Part shown: positions 44,839 to 58,428 of the stretch, in pieces
Numbering within the stretch: position 1 is the stretch's first letter
Layout of the letters: each line of letters begins with the position of its first letter
NCBI RefSeq assembly: GCF_051912485.1
Contig: NZ_CP196822.1
Span: 2,976,001-3,040,000, forward strand
Origin: Nitrobacter sp051912485
Lineage (GTDB): Bacteria; Pseudomonadota; Alphaproteobacteria; Rhizobiales; Xanthobacteraceae
Direction: 5' to 3'
DNA: 64,000 nt
Notes under the pieces: generated by a model
Database searches by the model: none
Told to the model about the DNA's origin: nothing
Seen by the model: only the letters and a program-made list of their open reading frames with translations
Made by a program: the position numbers and the translations under genes

Positions 44839-46359
44839 TCAGGGCGTGCCGGCGCGCTCCATCGCCACTTCGGCCTTGAGGTGGTCGATGTCACGGTAGA
44901 TCGAGGACACCGCCAGCACGCGTCCCTGATGCTTGTAGCGGAGCAGGCAATCCCTGTCCGCAACGCTGCCGTCGACCTCGATCTGGTCCCACTTCAACGC
45001 GTGGCCGGCATAGTTGATCGGCACGTCATAGTGCTGGCTCCAGAAGAACGGCACCGCGTCGTACTTTTCGCGATGTCCCAGCATGTTGCGTGCGGCGACC
45101 TGTCCCTGACGCTGTGCCACCACCCAGTGTTCGACACGGATGTTTTCCCCGGAACGCGAGTCCGGCCAGCGCACGATGTCGCCGGCTGCATAGATGCCCG
45201 GTGCGCTCGTTTCCAGGAATTCGTTGACGAGCACGCCGCGGTCGATCTTCAAACCCGCCTTTTCTGCAAGTTCGAGCCGCGGCTTCACGCCAACGCCGAA
45301 GACGACGAAATCGGGCTCCAGCGTTCCGCCGCTCCCGAGCGTCACCTTCTGCTCGCCGATCGCGGCGACGGTGTCCTCCAGATGAAATATGACGCCATGC
45401 TCTTCGTGCAGCGCGCGGACGAAATCGCCCATCTCCGCACCGAGGATGCGTTCCATCGGGCGGGATTCCGGCGCGACGACATGCACCTCGATGCCGCGGG
45501 CGCGCAAGGACGCCGCAACCTCGAGGCCGATGAAACTCGCGCCGATGACAACCACTTGGCGTGCCGACTTGGCCGCGTCGATGATGGCGCGGCAATCAGA
45601 GAGCGTCCGCAGCGTATGGACGTGCGACAGGTTGGCGCCGGGAATCGGCAGCCGGAGCGGCTCGGCGCCGGTCGCCAGCAGCAGCCGGTCGTAGCCGATG
45701 ACGCCTCCGGCAGTCGTGAGTTGGCGCGCTGTCGGGTCGATGGCGGTAACGGTCGTACGCAAACGCAGATCGATGCCGGCCTGCTGGTAGAAATCGTCGG
45801 GGCGCAGCGGCAGCCAGTCCTCGGGCGCCGAACCAGCGAGATAGTCTTTTGACAGGTTAGGCCTGTCGACCGGAGCCGCATCGTCGCTGCTCAGCATCAC
45901 GATGCCACCCTTGTAGTCTTGGCGACGCAGCATCTCGGCGGCCGCAAAACCCGCAGCACCGCCGCCGACGATCACGATCTTTTCGGGATGATCTGGCTTG
46001 GCGATCTTACGCGCGGGCTGCTCGCGTTTTCCGCGCACGAAGATCCGGCCGTCACGCTGCTCAACCTCCCAGACGTCGAGCGCGTTGAAAGCGGGAGCAC
46101 AGGTCGCCTCGCCGGAGCGCAAGTCGAAGCAGGCGTGATGCCACGGACACCGAACGGTGCCGTCAACGACGAGGCCGTCCGCGAGTGGCCCGTGGTAGTG
46201 GCTGCAGTGGGCATCGATCGCGAAAATCTCGGCGCCTTCGCGGACCAGCAGAATCTCTCGATCACCGACATGGCCGACCAGCTTGCCGTCCTTGAAAACG
46301 CCGGGATCGACACCCTGCGTCAGGTCTGGTCCACTCGGTTGAGCCTGCTCCTCAGCCAT
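44839..46359 (-). CDS. Rieske-type ferredoxin/FAD-dependent oxidoreductase fusion
   Basis: A 506-residue protein with an N-terminal Rieske [2Fe-2S] domain (CSHYHGPLADG and CPWHHACFDLRSG supply the C-x-H...C-x2-H ligands, about residues 50-75). A pyridine-nucleotide-disulfide oxidoreductase domain follows: FAD motif IVIVGGGAAGFAAAEML, NAD motif VVVIGASFIGLEVAASL, YAAGDIVRW and the reductase C-terminal domain (PFFWSQHYDVPINYAG). It resembles AIFM3-like and ferredoxin reductases of oxygenase systems. It is convergent with the ECF sigma gene; GGAGG precedes the ATG. Electron partner unknown; no ECF41 promoter seen before it. Confidence 0.88.
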   Translation of the reverse strand: MAEEQAQPSGPDLTQGVDPGVFKDGKLVGHVGDREILLVREGAEIFAIDAHCSHYHGPLADGLVVDGTVRCPWHHACFDLRSGEATCAPAFNALDVWEVEQRDGRIFVRGKREQPARKIAKPDHPEKIVIVGGGAAGFAAAEMLRRQDYKGGIVMLSSDDAAPVDRPNLSKDYLAGSAPEDWLPLRPDDFYQQAGIDLRLRTTVTAIDPTARQLTTAGGVIGYDRLLLATGAEPLRLPIPGANLSHVHTLRTLSDCRAIIDAAKSARQVVVIGASFIGLEVAASLRARGIEVHVVAPESRPMERILGAEMGDFVRALHEEHGVIFHLEDTVAAIGEQKVTLGSGGTLEPDFVVFGVGVKPRLELAEKAGLKIDRGVLVNEFLETSAPGIYAAGDIVRWPDSRSGENIRVEHWVVAQRQGQVAARNMLGHREKYDAVPFFWSQHYDVPINYAGHALKWDQIEVDGSVADRDCLLRYKHQGRVLAVSSIYRDIDHLKAEVAMERAGTP

Positions 46360-46662
46360 CTATTTGATCCTCCGTGGTTGCGCAGCCGGGGGATGCGCGC
46401 GCCCAAGCGGACAATCGCACTCCCCGGGCACGGTTTCACACCGGCGCGTGAACGGCAAGTTCACACCTGTAAAGAGCGAATGGAAAGAAAAAGGTTCCGC
46501 GCCGGATCAGAATCAACCTCGCGTGCGCAAGCGTCCGTCGAACGCCCACGACGTCGTCTCGATTCAGGAGAGGAGCGCAGGTCGTCGGCGGCGTTAAGGC
46601 GAACCGATATCGCTCGCGCGGCACTTTAAGGATACGGCGCTCGCGATGCCGCGAAGCAGAAT
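46360..46662. other. Intergenic region between two minus-strand genes
   Basis: About 300 bases upstream of the oxidoreductase gene. Short open frames exist on both strands but none has a recognisable family or ribosome-binding site. It presumably contains the oxidoreductase promoter; I see no defined motif. Confidence 0.35.
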
Positions 46663-47256
46663 CTAATCATCGCTCTCGGACAACGCTCCAACGAGCTTGT
46701 CATAGTATTTGGCGACGAGATCGATATTGCCTTTGTTCTCGATCACCGGCGTCGGCGTCCGCAACGCCGCGTTCATGTCATCGAGCGCCTGCTTCTTTTC
46801 CTTGGCCGGCATCTTGGTGTCGGCCTGCACTGCTGCAATCTGCTGTTTCAGCACCGCCTCCGCGCCAACGTATTTCTTGGTAGCCGGATCGAAGCCGCCG
46901 AGCACGAGGCTGATGTTGTCGATCACATTGTTGTACTCGGTGTAGCTGGCGAAGCCGGACTTCTTCGAGATCGCCTCGAGCTTGGCTGCCACCTTTGGAT
47001 CCGGCTTCACATTTGGATTGTCCGGCAGCTTGTCATCCAGCGCTTCCATGTCCTTCTGTGCTGCGAGAACACCTTCAACCTGCTTCTCGGTGAGCGCGAT
47101 CTGCTTCACCGGCGCATCAGCCGGCGGCACAGCCTCGGCCGGTGCGGGTGCCTGTTTAGCCTGTGCGAAGGCGCTGCTGCCCGAAAGACCAGCGGCGGAC
47201 AGCGTGAGACCGGCAACGGCGATCGCGAGAACGGTGGAGCGAACAACGTCACGCAT
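46663..47256 (-). CDS. Secreted protein of unknown function
   Basis: A 197-residue protein with a clear signal peptide (residues 1-31, AIAVAGLTLSAAGLSGSSAF-AQA). After a short Ala/Pro linker the mature part is helical and charged: LTEKQVEGVLAAQKDMEALD, KLEAISKKSGFASYTEYNNV, KQQIAAVQADTKMPAKEKKQ and a final LVAKYYDKLVGALSES. This is typical of a small periplasmic family common in Bradyrhizobium-like genomes with no assigned role. The start at 47256 is supported by GGAG upstream. It lies next to the rRNA operon terminator. Confidence 0.75.
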   Translation of the reverse strand: MRDVVRSTVLAIAVAGLTLSAAGLSGSSAFAQAKQAPAPAEAVPPADAPVKQIALTEKQVEGVLAAQKDMEALDDKLPDNPNVKPDPKVAAKLEAISKKSGFASYTEYNNVIDNISLVLGGFDPATKKYVGAEAVLKQQIAAVQADTKMPAKEKKQALDDMNAALRTPTPVIENKGNIDLVAKYYDKLVGALSESDD

Positions 47257-47411
47257 GAAATTCTCCTCGGCTGGGCGTTTCACGAATCGTGCGGATGAGA
47301 CTGACGACGTCGAGGCTATGGCGCTCGAAATGAACGGCCTGTGAACCGGCCGATGCTGACGGGCAATCATGGCTGAATAACACCGGCGATGGAAATCAAT
47401 CGATGAGACAC

Positions 47412-47462
47412 AAAAAAACGCCGCTTCCTGTCGTGCAAGAAGCACTCGGGAAACGGCGTTTT
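47412..47462 (-). terminator. Terminator of the rRNA operon
   Basis: On the minus strand AACGCCG-TTTCC pairs with GGAAG-CGGCGTT around an internal hairpin and ends in seven T. It lies about 40 bases after the 5S gene and closes the operon. Confidence 0.9.
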
Positions 47463-47503
47463 GATTGTGATGACGTCTAAAGAGGAATTCGTTGTCCTTT
47501 GCA

Positions 47504-47621
47504 GGCCTGGCAGCGACCTACTCTCCCAGGGCTTAAGCCATAGTACCATTGGCGCTGAGGAGTTTAACGGCCGAGTTCGGGATGGGATCGGGTTCAAGCT
47601 CCTCGCTAGAACCACCAGGCC
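47504..47621 (-). rRNA. rrf: 5S ribosomal RNA
   Basis: About 118 bases whose ends GGCCTGGTGG and CAGGCC pair to form helix I. The internal text has the loop sequences GATCCCATCCCGAACTCGG and the TAGGTCGCTGCCAGGCC end typical of 5S rRNA. It is last in the operon, about 80 bases after 23S. No tRNA-fMet follows it in this copy. Confidence 0.93.
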
Positions 47622-47702
47622 GGCGAAGGACAAAGATACGAAGCAAGCTGTTTGGTCTTCCTGATCTCATGCGCGAAGGCGCATGGACATTGAAAATGAG
47701 AG

Positions 47703-50523
<2,821 letters not shown>

Positions 50524-50938
50524 TCTCATTATCAATATCCACACACTCGGCAGAATGTTGGCCGCACACTTGCGTCCGGGACCCGAAAGCCCCCTCTACA
50601 CGCACCCTCGATGAATGCTGCATGCGGCTGGACATTGATTAGAAAGACCAGCTTGCTTCGTAAGATCGAACCGATAGCGAGGCGGTCAAGCTTCGCTAAC
50701 AGGATCATTTACAACCCGCCCATCTTGCAACTTGCGTTGCAATACGAACAGGCGCCGAAATGACCTGGAGATAGTGAATGGACGCCAACCATGCCTCACA
50801 GCACGATCTGCGATCCAGACTCGGATCGATCTCCTCTTTACGATGTCAGAAATCCCGCACGCGCATCCGTAAAGGATGACGCATGCGAAGTGATGTTTCG
50901 CGGACGATTTAAAAGCAGCGCCGATCAATCAAACCATC

Positions 50939-51014
50939 TGGTGGAGCCAGACGGGATCGAACCGACGACCTCATGCTTGCAAAGCACGCGCTCTCCCAGC
51001 TGAGCTATGGCCCC
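50939..51014 (-). tRNA. tRNA-Ala (anticodon TGC)
   Basis: Read on the minus strand: a 76-base cloverleaf beginning GGGGCCATAGCTCAG, anticodon loop CTTTGCAAG (TGC), T-arm GGTTCGATCCC and encoded CCA. It lies in the 16S-23S spacer, the standard place for tRNA-Ala in alphaproteobacteria. Confidence 0.97.
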
Positions 51015-51046
51015 GTACCAGAAGACGAATGCTGCGCTCGATTAAG

Positions 51047-51123
51047 TGGTGGGCCTGGGAAGACTTGAACTTCCGACCTCACGCTTATCAAGCGCGCGCT
51101 CTAACCAACTGAGCTACAAGCCC
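51047..51123 (-). tRNA. tRNA-Ile (anticodon GAT)
   Basis: Read on the minus strand: a 77-base cloverleaf beginning GGGCTTGTAGCTCAG, anticodon loop CTTGATAAG (GAT) and encoded CCA. It precedes tRNA-Ala in the rRNA spacer. Confidence 0.97.
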
Positions 51124-51334
51124 CTAACGACTAGGGACAGCGCACTCCGCCGGCTTGAACCGGATCATGAGCACAAACGCCGCCCCTGGCGCGTGTTCGT
51201 CCGCGAAGAAAGAGAAACGAAGACGGCGAAATCCCGCCAATGCAGCTCAACGATCCTGACGATCGTTGGCCACTGATGTTTCTAAAACGGTTCGATAACG
51301 GCAGAGATCCGAAGACCAAAGCTGTTGAAGAACC

Positions 51335-52830
<1,496 letters not shown>

Positions 52831-53262
52831 GGACTTGAAACTTTAAACCGGCTGATCACAACGTTTGACGAGGTCCCACCATTTTTTGCCGACCCAATTC
52901 TTGCGAATTGAATCAAGCAGCCATCCGCGATTCACATCGCTGATGACGATGGTGTAACCTTTGAAACGTGTACCGCCGAAGTCTTTCGTCCGGTCTCAAA
53001 TGCAGAACAGCCGAAGCTTTTCTACAATCGAGACCCGCAAGGACTCCGCCGTCCACGTTTCTCTTTCTTCATCTTCACTTGTCAAACAGCCCGGATCCGA
53101 AGACCCACTTCCATCTCTGGAAGTTCTCATAAAGCACCCACCGGACGACAAATAACAACCGATGGCTATCGGCTGTTGATTCACTCAACCTAGTGAGGAG
53201 CTTTCACAGGCGCGCCGATATGCCTTGGCAAAGGCCAAAACAGCGCCGCGCTCAGTGGGCGG

Positions 53263-53292
53263 TTTATAGTCCCACCCTCAGACGCTTGTCAA
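53263..53292 (-). promoter_or_regulatory. rRNA operon promoter
   Basis: On the minus strand TTGACA (53292-53287), 18 bases, TATAAA (53268-53263) is a near-consensus sigma-70 type promoter about 430 bases before 16S. A second TTGACG lies just upstream and may be another -35. Confidence 0.75.
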
Positions 53293-53421
53293 CGCCCATC
53301 GTCAACAAATTGTTGCCCTGGGTAAAACTCCTTCGCAGCGCGAAAAAGCCCTGCCTCCTGAGGGACTCACGCCGTACTTGAGCCACATTCCTGCGACGTT
53401 CTCAGTGGGAAATAACTGTTG

Positions 53422-53451
53422 AATCGCCGATCACTAGGGGTATCGGCGATT
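53422..53451. repeat. Perfect inverted repeat upstream of the rrn promoter
   Basis: AATCGCCGAT and ATCGGCGATT form a perfect 10-bp dyad separated by 10 bases. It sits between the rRNA operon and the divergent M23 peptidase gene. It could be an operator or an end-of-transcript hairpin; role unknown. Confidence 0.55.
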
Positions 53452-53468
53452 AGTAGCTTCAGGAGACG

Positions 53469-53486
53469 GCGATCATCCATGATCGC
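53469..53486. repeat. 18-bp palindrome GCGATCAT-CC-ATGATCGC
   Basis: A perfect dyad with a two-base centre, 18 bases after the previous inverted repeat and about 200 bases before the M23 peptidase start. Its size suits a dimeric regulator, but I cannot name one. Confidence 0.55.
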
Positions 53487-53689
53487 ATCGCCTTATCCAA
53501 GCAGCCGCGACGCATCGAGGGGGTCAGGTGGCATTGATGTTCATGACTCCGGCCCGCGCTAGGTGCGCGTGATTCCCGGGCGACCATGAAACACGCGAGG
53601 CTTCCTCAAGTCTCTCTTCCGGAGGGCGTTGGGGTCCGCGATACGCAGGAATGTCGTCGGTTGCAGGTGGAATTTTGGGGGATGGCGGG

Positions 53690-55738
53690 TTGAACTCACG
53701 CGGTGGACATAGCGGACGCGAGACCGGGATCATTGATCTTGGCCACGAGCCGCCGCTTTCCGCCGACGGATCCGAAGCCGCGGTGATCGACCGCCGCCGC
53801 ATCTCCGTGCAGTGGTTCAGCGGCACCATTCTCACAGGCCTGTGCGGCGCTGCCCTCATCGGCGGCGCCGTTTTTGCGTCGCTGGACGGCGAAACCACCT
53901 TTGCGAGGATGCCCGAGCGGGTGGAAAGCGCGCTGCGCGGCTCGTTCGGCGCCGGCGACCATCAGACCAGCCTTCACAAGAGCGATCGCCTGCCGCCGCC
54001 GAGCGAGGCGGCAGCCGCAAGGCAGGTCATCCGCGTCTCGACCGTGACCCGCGCCGGCAACCGCGACGTGATGCGGGTGCGGCCCTTCGTTCGCGTTTCC
54101 GGCAACCTGGCGATGGCGACCAGCGATCTCAGCGCAAAAATCCCGCCATTCAACGCCCAACGGCTGCTGTCGGACGTCGGGAGCCCCGCTCGGACGGCAT
54201 CCGAAGATGATGCTGGCGCCGCGGCGGCGGCCGAACCCGACGCCGAAGTCTCCTTTGTGACCCGCGATCTCGCTCCGATCCTGCCGAAGGCGAAGGTCGC
54301 GGCAACGATTCCGATCGATGAAGTCCTGGCACGGGTGCGCGATGCCTCGAACTGGCGCGGCAACAGCGGCGTGCGCTACACCATGGCCGACGCCGCAGCC
54401 GACGCCGCCGGCGCGACGTCGAGCATCAAGATGGCCTACGCCGGGGAAAGCGGCGTCGATCCCTATGCCGGTTTTGAAGCCCGTATCGTCCCCGAAAACG
54501 TGACGTTACTCCCGAAAACCAAGGAACAACTCACCGGCGGCAATCCGGTCGGCGAGCGCGTGCATCTGGTCAAGCGAGGCGACACTGTCGCCTCGGTGCT
54601 GCGCGACCAGGGCGCGACGCCGGAGGAAGCAAGGGCGATCGCAACGACGCTCGGGCCGCGCGGCCGCGACGGCGGGCTCAGGGAAGGCCAGAAACTGCGC
54701 ATCCTGATGGCACCTGCGGCCCCCGGCCAGCGACTCCAGCCCTACCGCGTGATCGTGGCGAACGATTCGACGATCGAGGCCGTCGCCGCGCTATCGGATC
54801 TCGGCAATTACGTCGCAGTTGACGTCGCAAGCATGAATTCGGTCGCAGAGGTCGCCGACAACAGCGACGACGATGACGACGGCAGCGGCGTCCGGCTTTA
54901 TCAAAGCGTCTATGAGACCGCGCTGCGTGACAAGGTGCCGCCTGCGATCATCGAAGACATGGTCCGCATCTACTCGTACGACATCGATTTCCAGCGCAGG
55001 GTCCAGCCGGGCGATTCGTTCGACGTCTTCTATGCCGGCGACGACGAGGGAACGCCGACGATCGAGAAGAACGAAGTGCTTTATGCCTCGCTCACCGTCG
55101 GCGGCGAGACCAAGAAATACTATCGCTTCCAGACCCCTGACGACTCTACCGTCGATTACTACGACGAGACCGGCAAGAGCGCGAAGAAATTCCTGGTCCG
55201 CAAGCCGGTCGCCAGCGCCATCATGCGGTCCGGCTTTGGCATCCGGCGCCATCCCATCCTCGGCTACGTGAAGATGCACACCGGCGTCGACTGGGCCACG
55301 CCGTATGGCACGCCGATCTTCGCGACCGGCAACGGCGTGGTCGAAAAGGCCGAATGGGAAGGCGGCTATGGCAAGTACGTCCGCATCAAGCACAACAACG
55401 GCTATGAAACCGCCTACGGTCACATGTCGGCTTTCGCCAAAGGCATGGAGCCCGGCAAGCGCGTGCGGCAGGGCCAGGTGATCGGTTTCGTCGGCTCGAC
55501 CGGCCGCTCCACCGGAGCGCATGTGCACTACGAAATTCTGGTCAATGGCCGCTTCGTCGATCCGATGCGCGTCAGGCTTCCGCGCGGGCGATCACTGGAT
55601 GGTCCGCTCCTGGCCAGCTTCGAGAAGGAGCGCGACCGGCTCGACGCGATGATGAGCAGCCGCAATGCCGGCGCTCGTGTGTCGGATGCCGCGGGCTCCC
55701 CTGCCCTGCCGCAGGCTCGACAGATCACCAATCGCTGA
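53690..55738 (+). CDS. M23-family metallopeptidase (LysM-like plus lysostaphin domain)
   Basis: A 682-residue membrane-anchored endopeptidase. One TM helix lies at about residues 40-62 (WFSGTILTGLCGAALIGGAV). A LysM-like segment (RVHLVKRGDTVASVLRDQGA) binds peptidoglycan. An OapA-like region leads to the M23 domain: the HPILGYVKMHTGVDWATPYG zinc ligands (H...D) and the terminal GAHVHYEI histidines. The family cleaves peptide bonds in peptidoglycan cross-links. GGGGGA lies seven bases before the TTG at 53690; an ATG at 53651 would extend it by 13 residues but has a poor ribosome-binding site. It is divergent from the rRNA operon. Confidence 0.9.
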   Translation: MNSRGGHSGRETGIIDLGHEPPLSADGSEAAVIDRRRISVQWFSGTILTGLCGAALIGGAVFASLDGETTFARMPERVESALRGSFGAGDHQTSLHKSDRLPPPSEAAAARQVIRVSTVTRAGNRDVMRVRPFVRVSGNLAMATSDLSAKIPPFNAQRLLSDVGSPARTASEDDAGAAAAAEPDAEVSFVTRDLAPILPKAKVAATIPIDEVLARVRDASNWRGNSGVRYTMADAAADAAGATSSIKMAYAGESGVDPYAGFEARIVPENVTLLPKTKEQLTGGNPVGERVHLVKRGDTVASVLRDQGATPEEARAIATTLGPRGRDGGLREGQKLRILMAPAAPGQRLQPYRVIVANDSTIEAVAALSDLGNYVAVDVASMNSVAEVADNSDDDDDGSGVRLYQSVYETALRDKVPPAIIEDMVRIYSYDIDFQRRVQPGDSFDVFYAGDDEGTPTIEKNEVLYASLTVGGETKKYYRFQTPDDSTVDYYDETGKSAKKFLVRKPVASAIMRSGFGIRRHPILGYVKMHTGVDWATPYGTPIFATGNGVVEKAEWEGGYGKYVRIKHNNGYETAYGHMSAFAKGMEPGKRVRQGQVIGFVGSTGRSTGAHVHYEILVNGRFVDPMRVRLPRGRSLDGPLLASFEKERDRLDAMMSSRNAGARVSDAAGSPALPQARQITNR

Positions 55739-55747
55739 GGCGGGACC

Positions 55748-57023
55748 TAGCAGGCTGCTGAACAACTTGCATAGGGCTCTTGCTGTCGCCAATCGCATCG
55801 ACGTCCGACCATTGGCACCGTCTGGTTTTCCGCACGCGTCGGGGACGATGCGTTGGTCATCATGAGAAGATCAGTTTCGGGATGCGGATGAGGTTGTAGG
55901 CGGCGACAGCCAGCGTGAAGGCCCATCCGACGCGATCCACGCCGCGGAATTTTGTCTTGCGCTGACCAGCGACGGTCTTGATCCAGCCGAACGCCTCCTC
56001 GATCCGCTTTCTGATCCGCAAACTCGTCCTGTACCCGGCATGACAGGTGGTGCGGCTGTCGATGGTGGAATGCTTCTCCTTCGCCGCGACGTGTGGCGTC
56101 ACATTCATGGAGCGCAGTTCGTTGACGAAGTCGCCGGCGTCGTAGCCCTTGTCCGCGCCGAGCGTGATGCGCGTCGGGCGGTCCGCCAACGGTTCGACCA
56201 TGATCAGCGCAGCGGCGCGCTCGGCATGGCCATCGACCGGCGTCAGCACGGCGTCGACGATCAGCCCGTTGCGGTTCTCCATCAGGGCATGTCCCATGAA
56301 GCACAGCGCGGCCCCGACGCCGGGGCTTTTCTTGTAGAGCTTCGCCGAAGGGTCCGTCGTCGAGGCGTGCGTATCGTTGGTGCGCCTCTCGCCCCTGAAG
56401 TTTACCTCGACGTTGCGGCCGCCATCACCGGATGGGGGTGGCGCGCCATCGTCTTTCGGCCGCACGCTCTTCATCGACGCCCAGGCCTCAATCAACGTGC
56501 CGTCGACGCTGAAGTGGTCGTTCGACAGAAGCCGCTTCACCCGCGGCTGCGACAGAACCGCCGCCAGGAACTCGCGCGCCACGTCGCCTTGAAGCAGCCG
56601 GTCACGATTCTTCGTAAACGTCGTGGCGTCCCAAACCGACGCATCCATCGACAATCCGACGAACCAGCGGAACAGCAGATTATAGTCGAGCTGCTCCATC
56701 AGTTGCCGCTCCGACCGCACCGAAAAGAACGCCTGCAGCAGCAGCGCCTTCAGCAATTGCTCCGGCGGGATCGAGGGACGACCGGTATGCGAATAAAGCG
56801 CGGCGAACCGGGTACTCATCCCGGCCAGAACCTCATCGACCAGTGCACGGATCGGCCGCAGCGGATGATCCTTCGCAACGCGATTCTCCAGCCGAACATA
56901 GCTGAACATCCCGTCCGATCGCTCTTCCCCGCCTCGCATCGCAAATCACCCCCGTCGTCTCGCCCGCAACAACGGAATCATCAAATCGATCCAAACGCGA
57001 GACCGTTTTTCAGCGCCCCGCTA
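55748..57023 (-). mobile_element. IS5-family insertion sequence, copy 2
   Basis: A 1276-bp element with imperfect inverted repeats: left TAGCAGGCTGCTGAACAAC (55748-55766), right GTTTTTCAGCGCCCCGCTA (57005-57023), about four mismatches in 19. The flanks are CTAG on the left and CTAA on the right, both fitting a CTAR target but not an identical duplication. It is the same type and size as the element at 335-1611 but clearly diverged, so the two are not recent copies. It lies 10 bases after the M23 gene and about 50 bases from the TPR gene. Confidence 0.82.
55860..56939 (-). CDS. IS5-family transposase
   Basis: A 359-residue DDE transposase with the same layout as the first copy: GRPSIPPEQLLKALLLQAFF, RSERQLMEQLDYNLLFRWFV, DHFSVDGTLIEAWASMKSVR (Asp), LGADKGYDAGDFV (Asp) and IRKRIEEAFGWIK (Glu). 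It is uninterrupted and may be active, although the flanking inverted repeats have drifted. The start ATG at 56939 reads MRGGEERSDGMFSYV, matching the MRG start of the first copy. Confidence 0.9.
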   Translation of the reverse strand: MRGGEERSDGMFSYVRLENRVAKDHPLRPIRALVDEVLAGMSTRFAALYSHTGRPSIPPEQLLKALLLQAFFSVRSERQLMEQLDYNLLFRWFVGLSMDASVWDATTFTKNRDRLLQGDVAREFLAAVLSQPRVKRLLSNDHFSVDGTLIEAWASMKSVRPKDDGAPPPSGDGGRNVEVNFRGERRTNDTHASTTDPSAKLYKKSPGVGAALCFMGHALMENRNGLIVDAVLTPVDGHAERAAALIMVEPLADRPTRITLGADKGYDAGDFVNELRSMNVTPHVAAKEKHSTIDSRTTCHAGYRTSLRIRKRIEEAFGWIKTVAGQRKTKFRGVDRVGWAFTLAVAAYNLIRIPKLIFS

Positions 57024-57072
57024 AGGATTAAGCGCGAGGATGGACGACAGCTTAATCGGGCTCGAAACCGCC

Positions 57073-58035
57073 TCACGGCTTGCGGGCGCTCACGACCCGA
57101 CGCGCCGGACCGGGACCGGCGCCTTCCATTTCCTTGCGATGCAGAGCCGCGATTTCAAGATCAGGCTGTAATTCGACTGCCGCCTTGAAATCCGCCAGCG
57201 CCCGGCCCTTGTCACCGAGAATTTTCCAGGCCATGCCGCGGTTGTTGTAGGCGAGCGCGAGAGTCCGGTCGAGCCGGATGCTCTCGTCGAAGTCGGCGAT
57301 GGCGCGCCGCTGGTCGCCCTTCAGGCTGAAGGCATTGCCGCGGTCGAGGTAGTAGGCCGCGCGCGGCTCGAGCCGGATCGCCTCGTCGAAATCGGCGATC
57401 GCCCGCGCATAGGCGTTGTTGCGCATGTAAAGCCGGCCACGACTAGCGTAGTGCTCGGCCACCTTCGGCTCGAGACCGATGGCGGTAGTTCGGTCGTCGA
57501 TAGCAAGATCGATCCGCCTGACCTTGAAATACTCCGCGGCGCGGTCGGCCAGGAATTGCGTGCTGCGCGGATCAAGACGGACGGCTTCCGTGTAGTCGCG
57601 CACCGCGAGCCGATGCTGCCGCATCAGGGCGAAGGTCGCCGCGCGGCCGGCAAAGGCGCTGGCCAGATCCTTGTCCAACCGGATGGCCCGGTCGAAATCG
57701 TCCAGCGCGAGTTCGTACTGCTTGGCGTCGGTTCGCACGCGGCCGCGCAGATCGAAGGCCTGTGCCGACGCCGGATCGCGCCGGATCGCCTCATCGCAAT
57801 CCGTCATCGCGAGATCGAGCTGAGCGAGCCTGCGCCGGATTTCGGCCCGCACCAGCAAGGCGTGCTGTTGCATTGCCGCCGTCGACCCTGCAGCATCGAT
57901 CACCAATCCACAGGCAATGACGGCATCCTCCGGCGACTGCGATCCCTCCACCGCGCAAGTGGCCGTACGATTGTCCTGCGCGATAGCCGGAAGCCCCACA
58001 AGACATGCGATCGCAGCAAGAAAAACTATCCGCAT
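57073..58035 (-). CDS. TPR-repeat periplasmic protein
   Basis: A 320-residue protein with a signal peptide (residues 1-19, FLAAIACLVGLPAIAQ) and at least six tetratricopeptide repeats, for example AFDLRGRVRTDAKQYELALD, HYASRGRLYMRNNAYARAIA and AYNNRGMAWKILGDKGRALA. It probably scaffolds protein contacts in the periplasm. It lies six bases after DUF1850 in the TRAP transporter operon, so a link to the transporter is possible but unproven. TPR-containing periplasmic proteins (TatT type) are known partners of some TRAP systems. Confidence 0.82.
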   Translation of the reverse strand: MRIVFLAAIACLVGLPAIAQDNRTATCAVEGSQSPEDAVIACGLVIDAAGSTAAMQQHALLVRAEIRRRLAQLDLAMTDCDEAIRRDPASAQAFDLRGRVRTDAKQYELALDDFDRAIRLDKDLASAFAGRAATFALMRQHRLAVRDYTEAVRLDPRSTQFLADRAAEYFKVRRIDLAIDDRTTAIGLEPKVAEHYASRGRLYMRNNAYARAIADFDEAIRLEPRAAYYLDRGNAFSLKGDQRRAIADFDESIRLDRTLALAYNNRGMAWKILGDKGRALADFKAAVELQPDLEIAALHRKEMEGAGPGPARRVVSARKP

Positions 58036-58041
58036 GTCGCC

Positions 58042-58428
58042 TCAGCGTGGAACCCGTTGCTCACATGCGCGCATCGTTGTGATGTGAACTCCTACGGGAT
58101 GCCCCAGGATCGCCGACAAGGTACGACAATTTCCGCCCGCACACAGCCGCCATTCGCCGGCGAGACCGGAATTGCCGAGCACGACCTGCGGCATCGGCGC
58201 GCGATTCGGCCGCCATTGGAACCAGCCATGGATGAGCCGTGCCTCCGGCGGCGGCTCCATGCCGGCGCCCGAGCCCTTCACACGCGCTTCCACCAATTGG
58301 AGGCCAAGTGGCGTAACGCGCCAATCTTCCTGCCAGTCGACCTTCTCGATCGAATGGGTCCACACCAGCGTGAACGCCGCGAGCGCCAGCGTCTTGGTGA
58401 CGCCCGCAGAGATGAGGCAGAGACTCAT
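58042..58428 (-). CDS. DUF1850 protein, TRAP-associated
   Basis: A 128-residue protein of the DUF1850 family: FTLVWTHSIEKVDWQEDWRV, ARVKGSGAGMEPPPEARLIH. The N-terminal hydrophobic stretch (about 1-20) suggests export or membrane association. The start codon overlaps the TRAP permease stop (ATGA), so it is translationally coupled. DUF1850 genes are recurrent companions of TAXI-type TRAP transporters; the role is unknown. Confidence 0.85.
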   Translation of the reverse strand: MSLCLISAGVTKTLALAAFTLVWTHSIEKVDWQEDWRVTPLGLQLVEARVKGSGAGMEPPPEARLIHGWFQWRPNRAPMPQVVLGNSGLAGEWRLCAGGNCRTLSAILGHPVGVHITTMRACEQRVPR

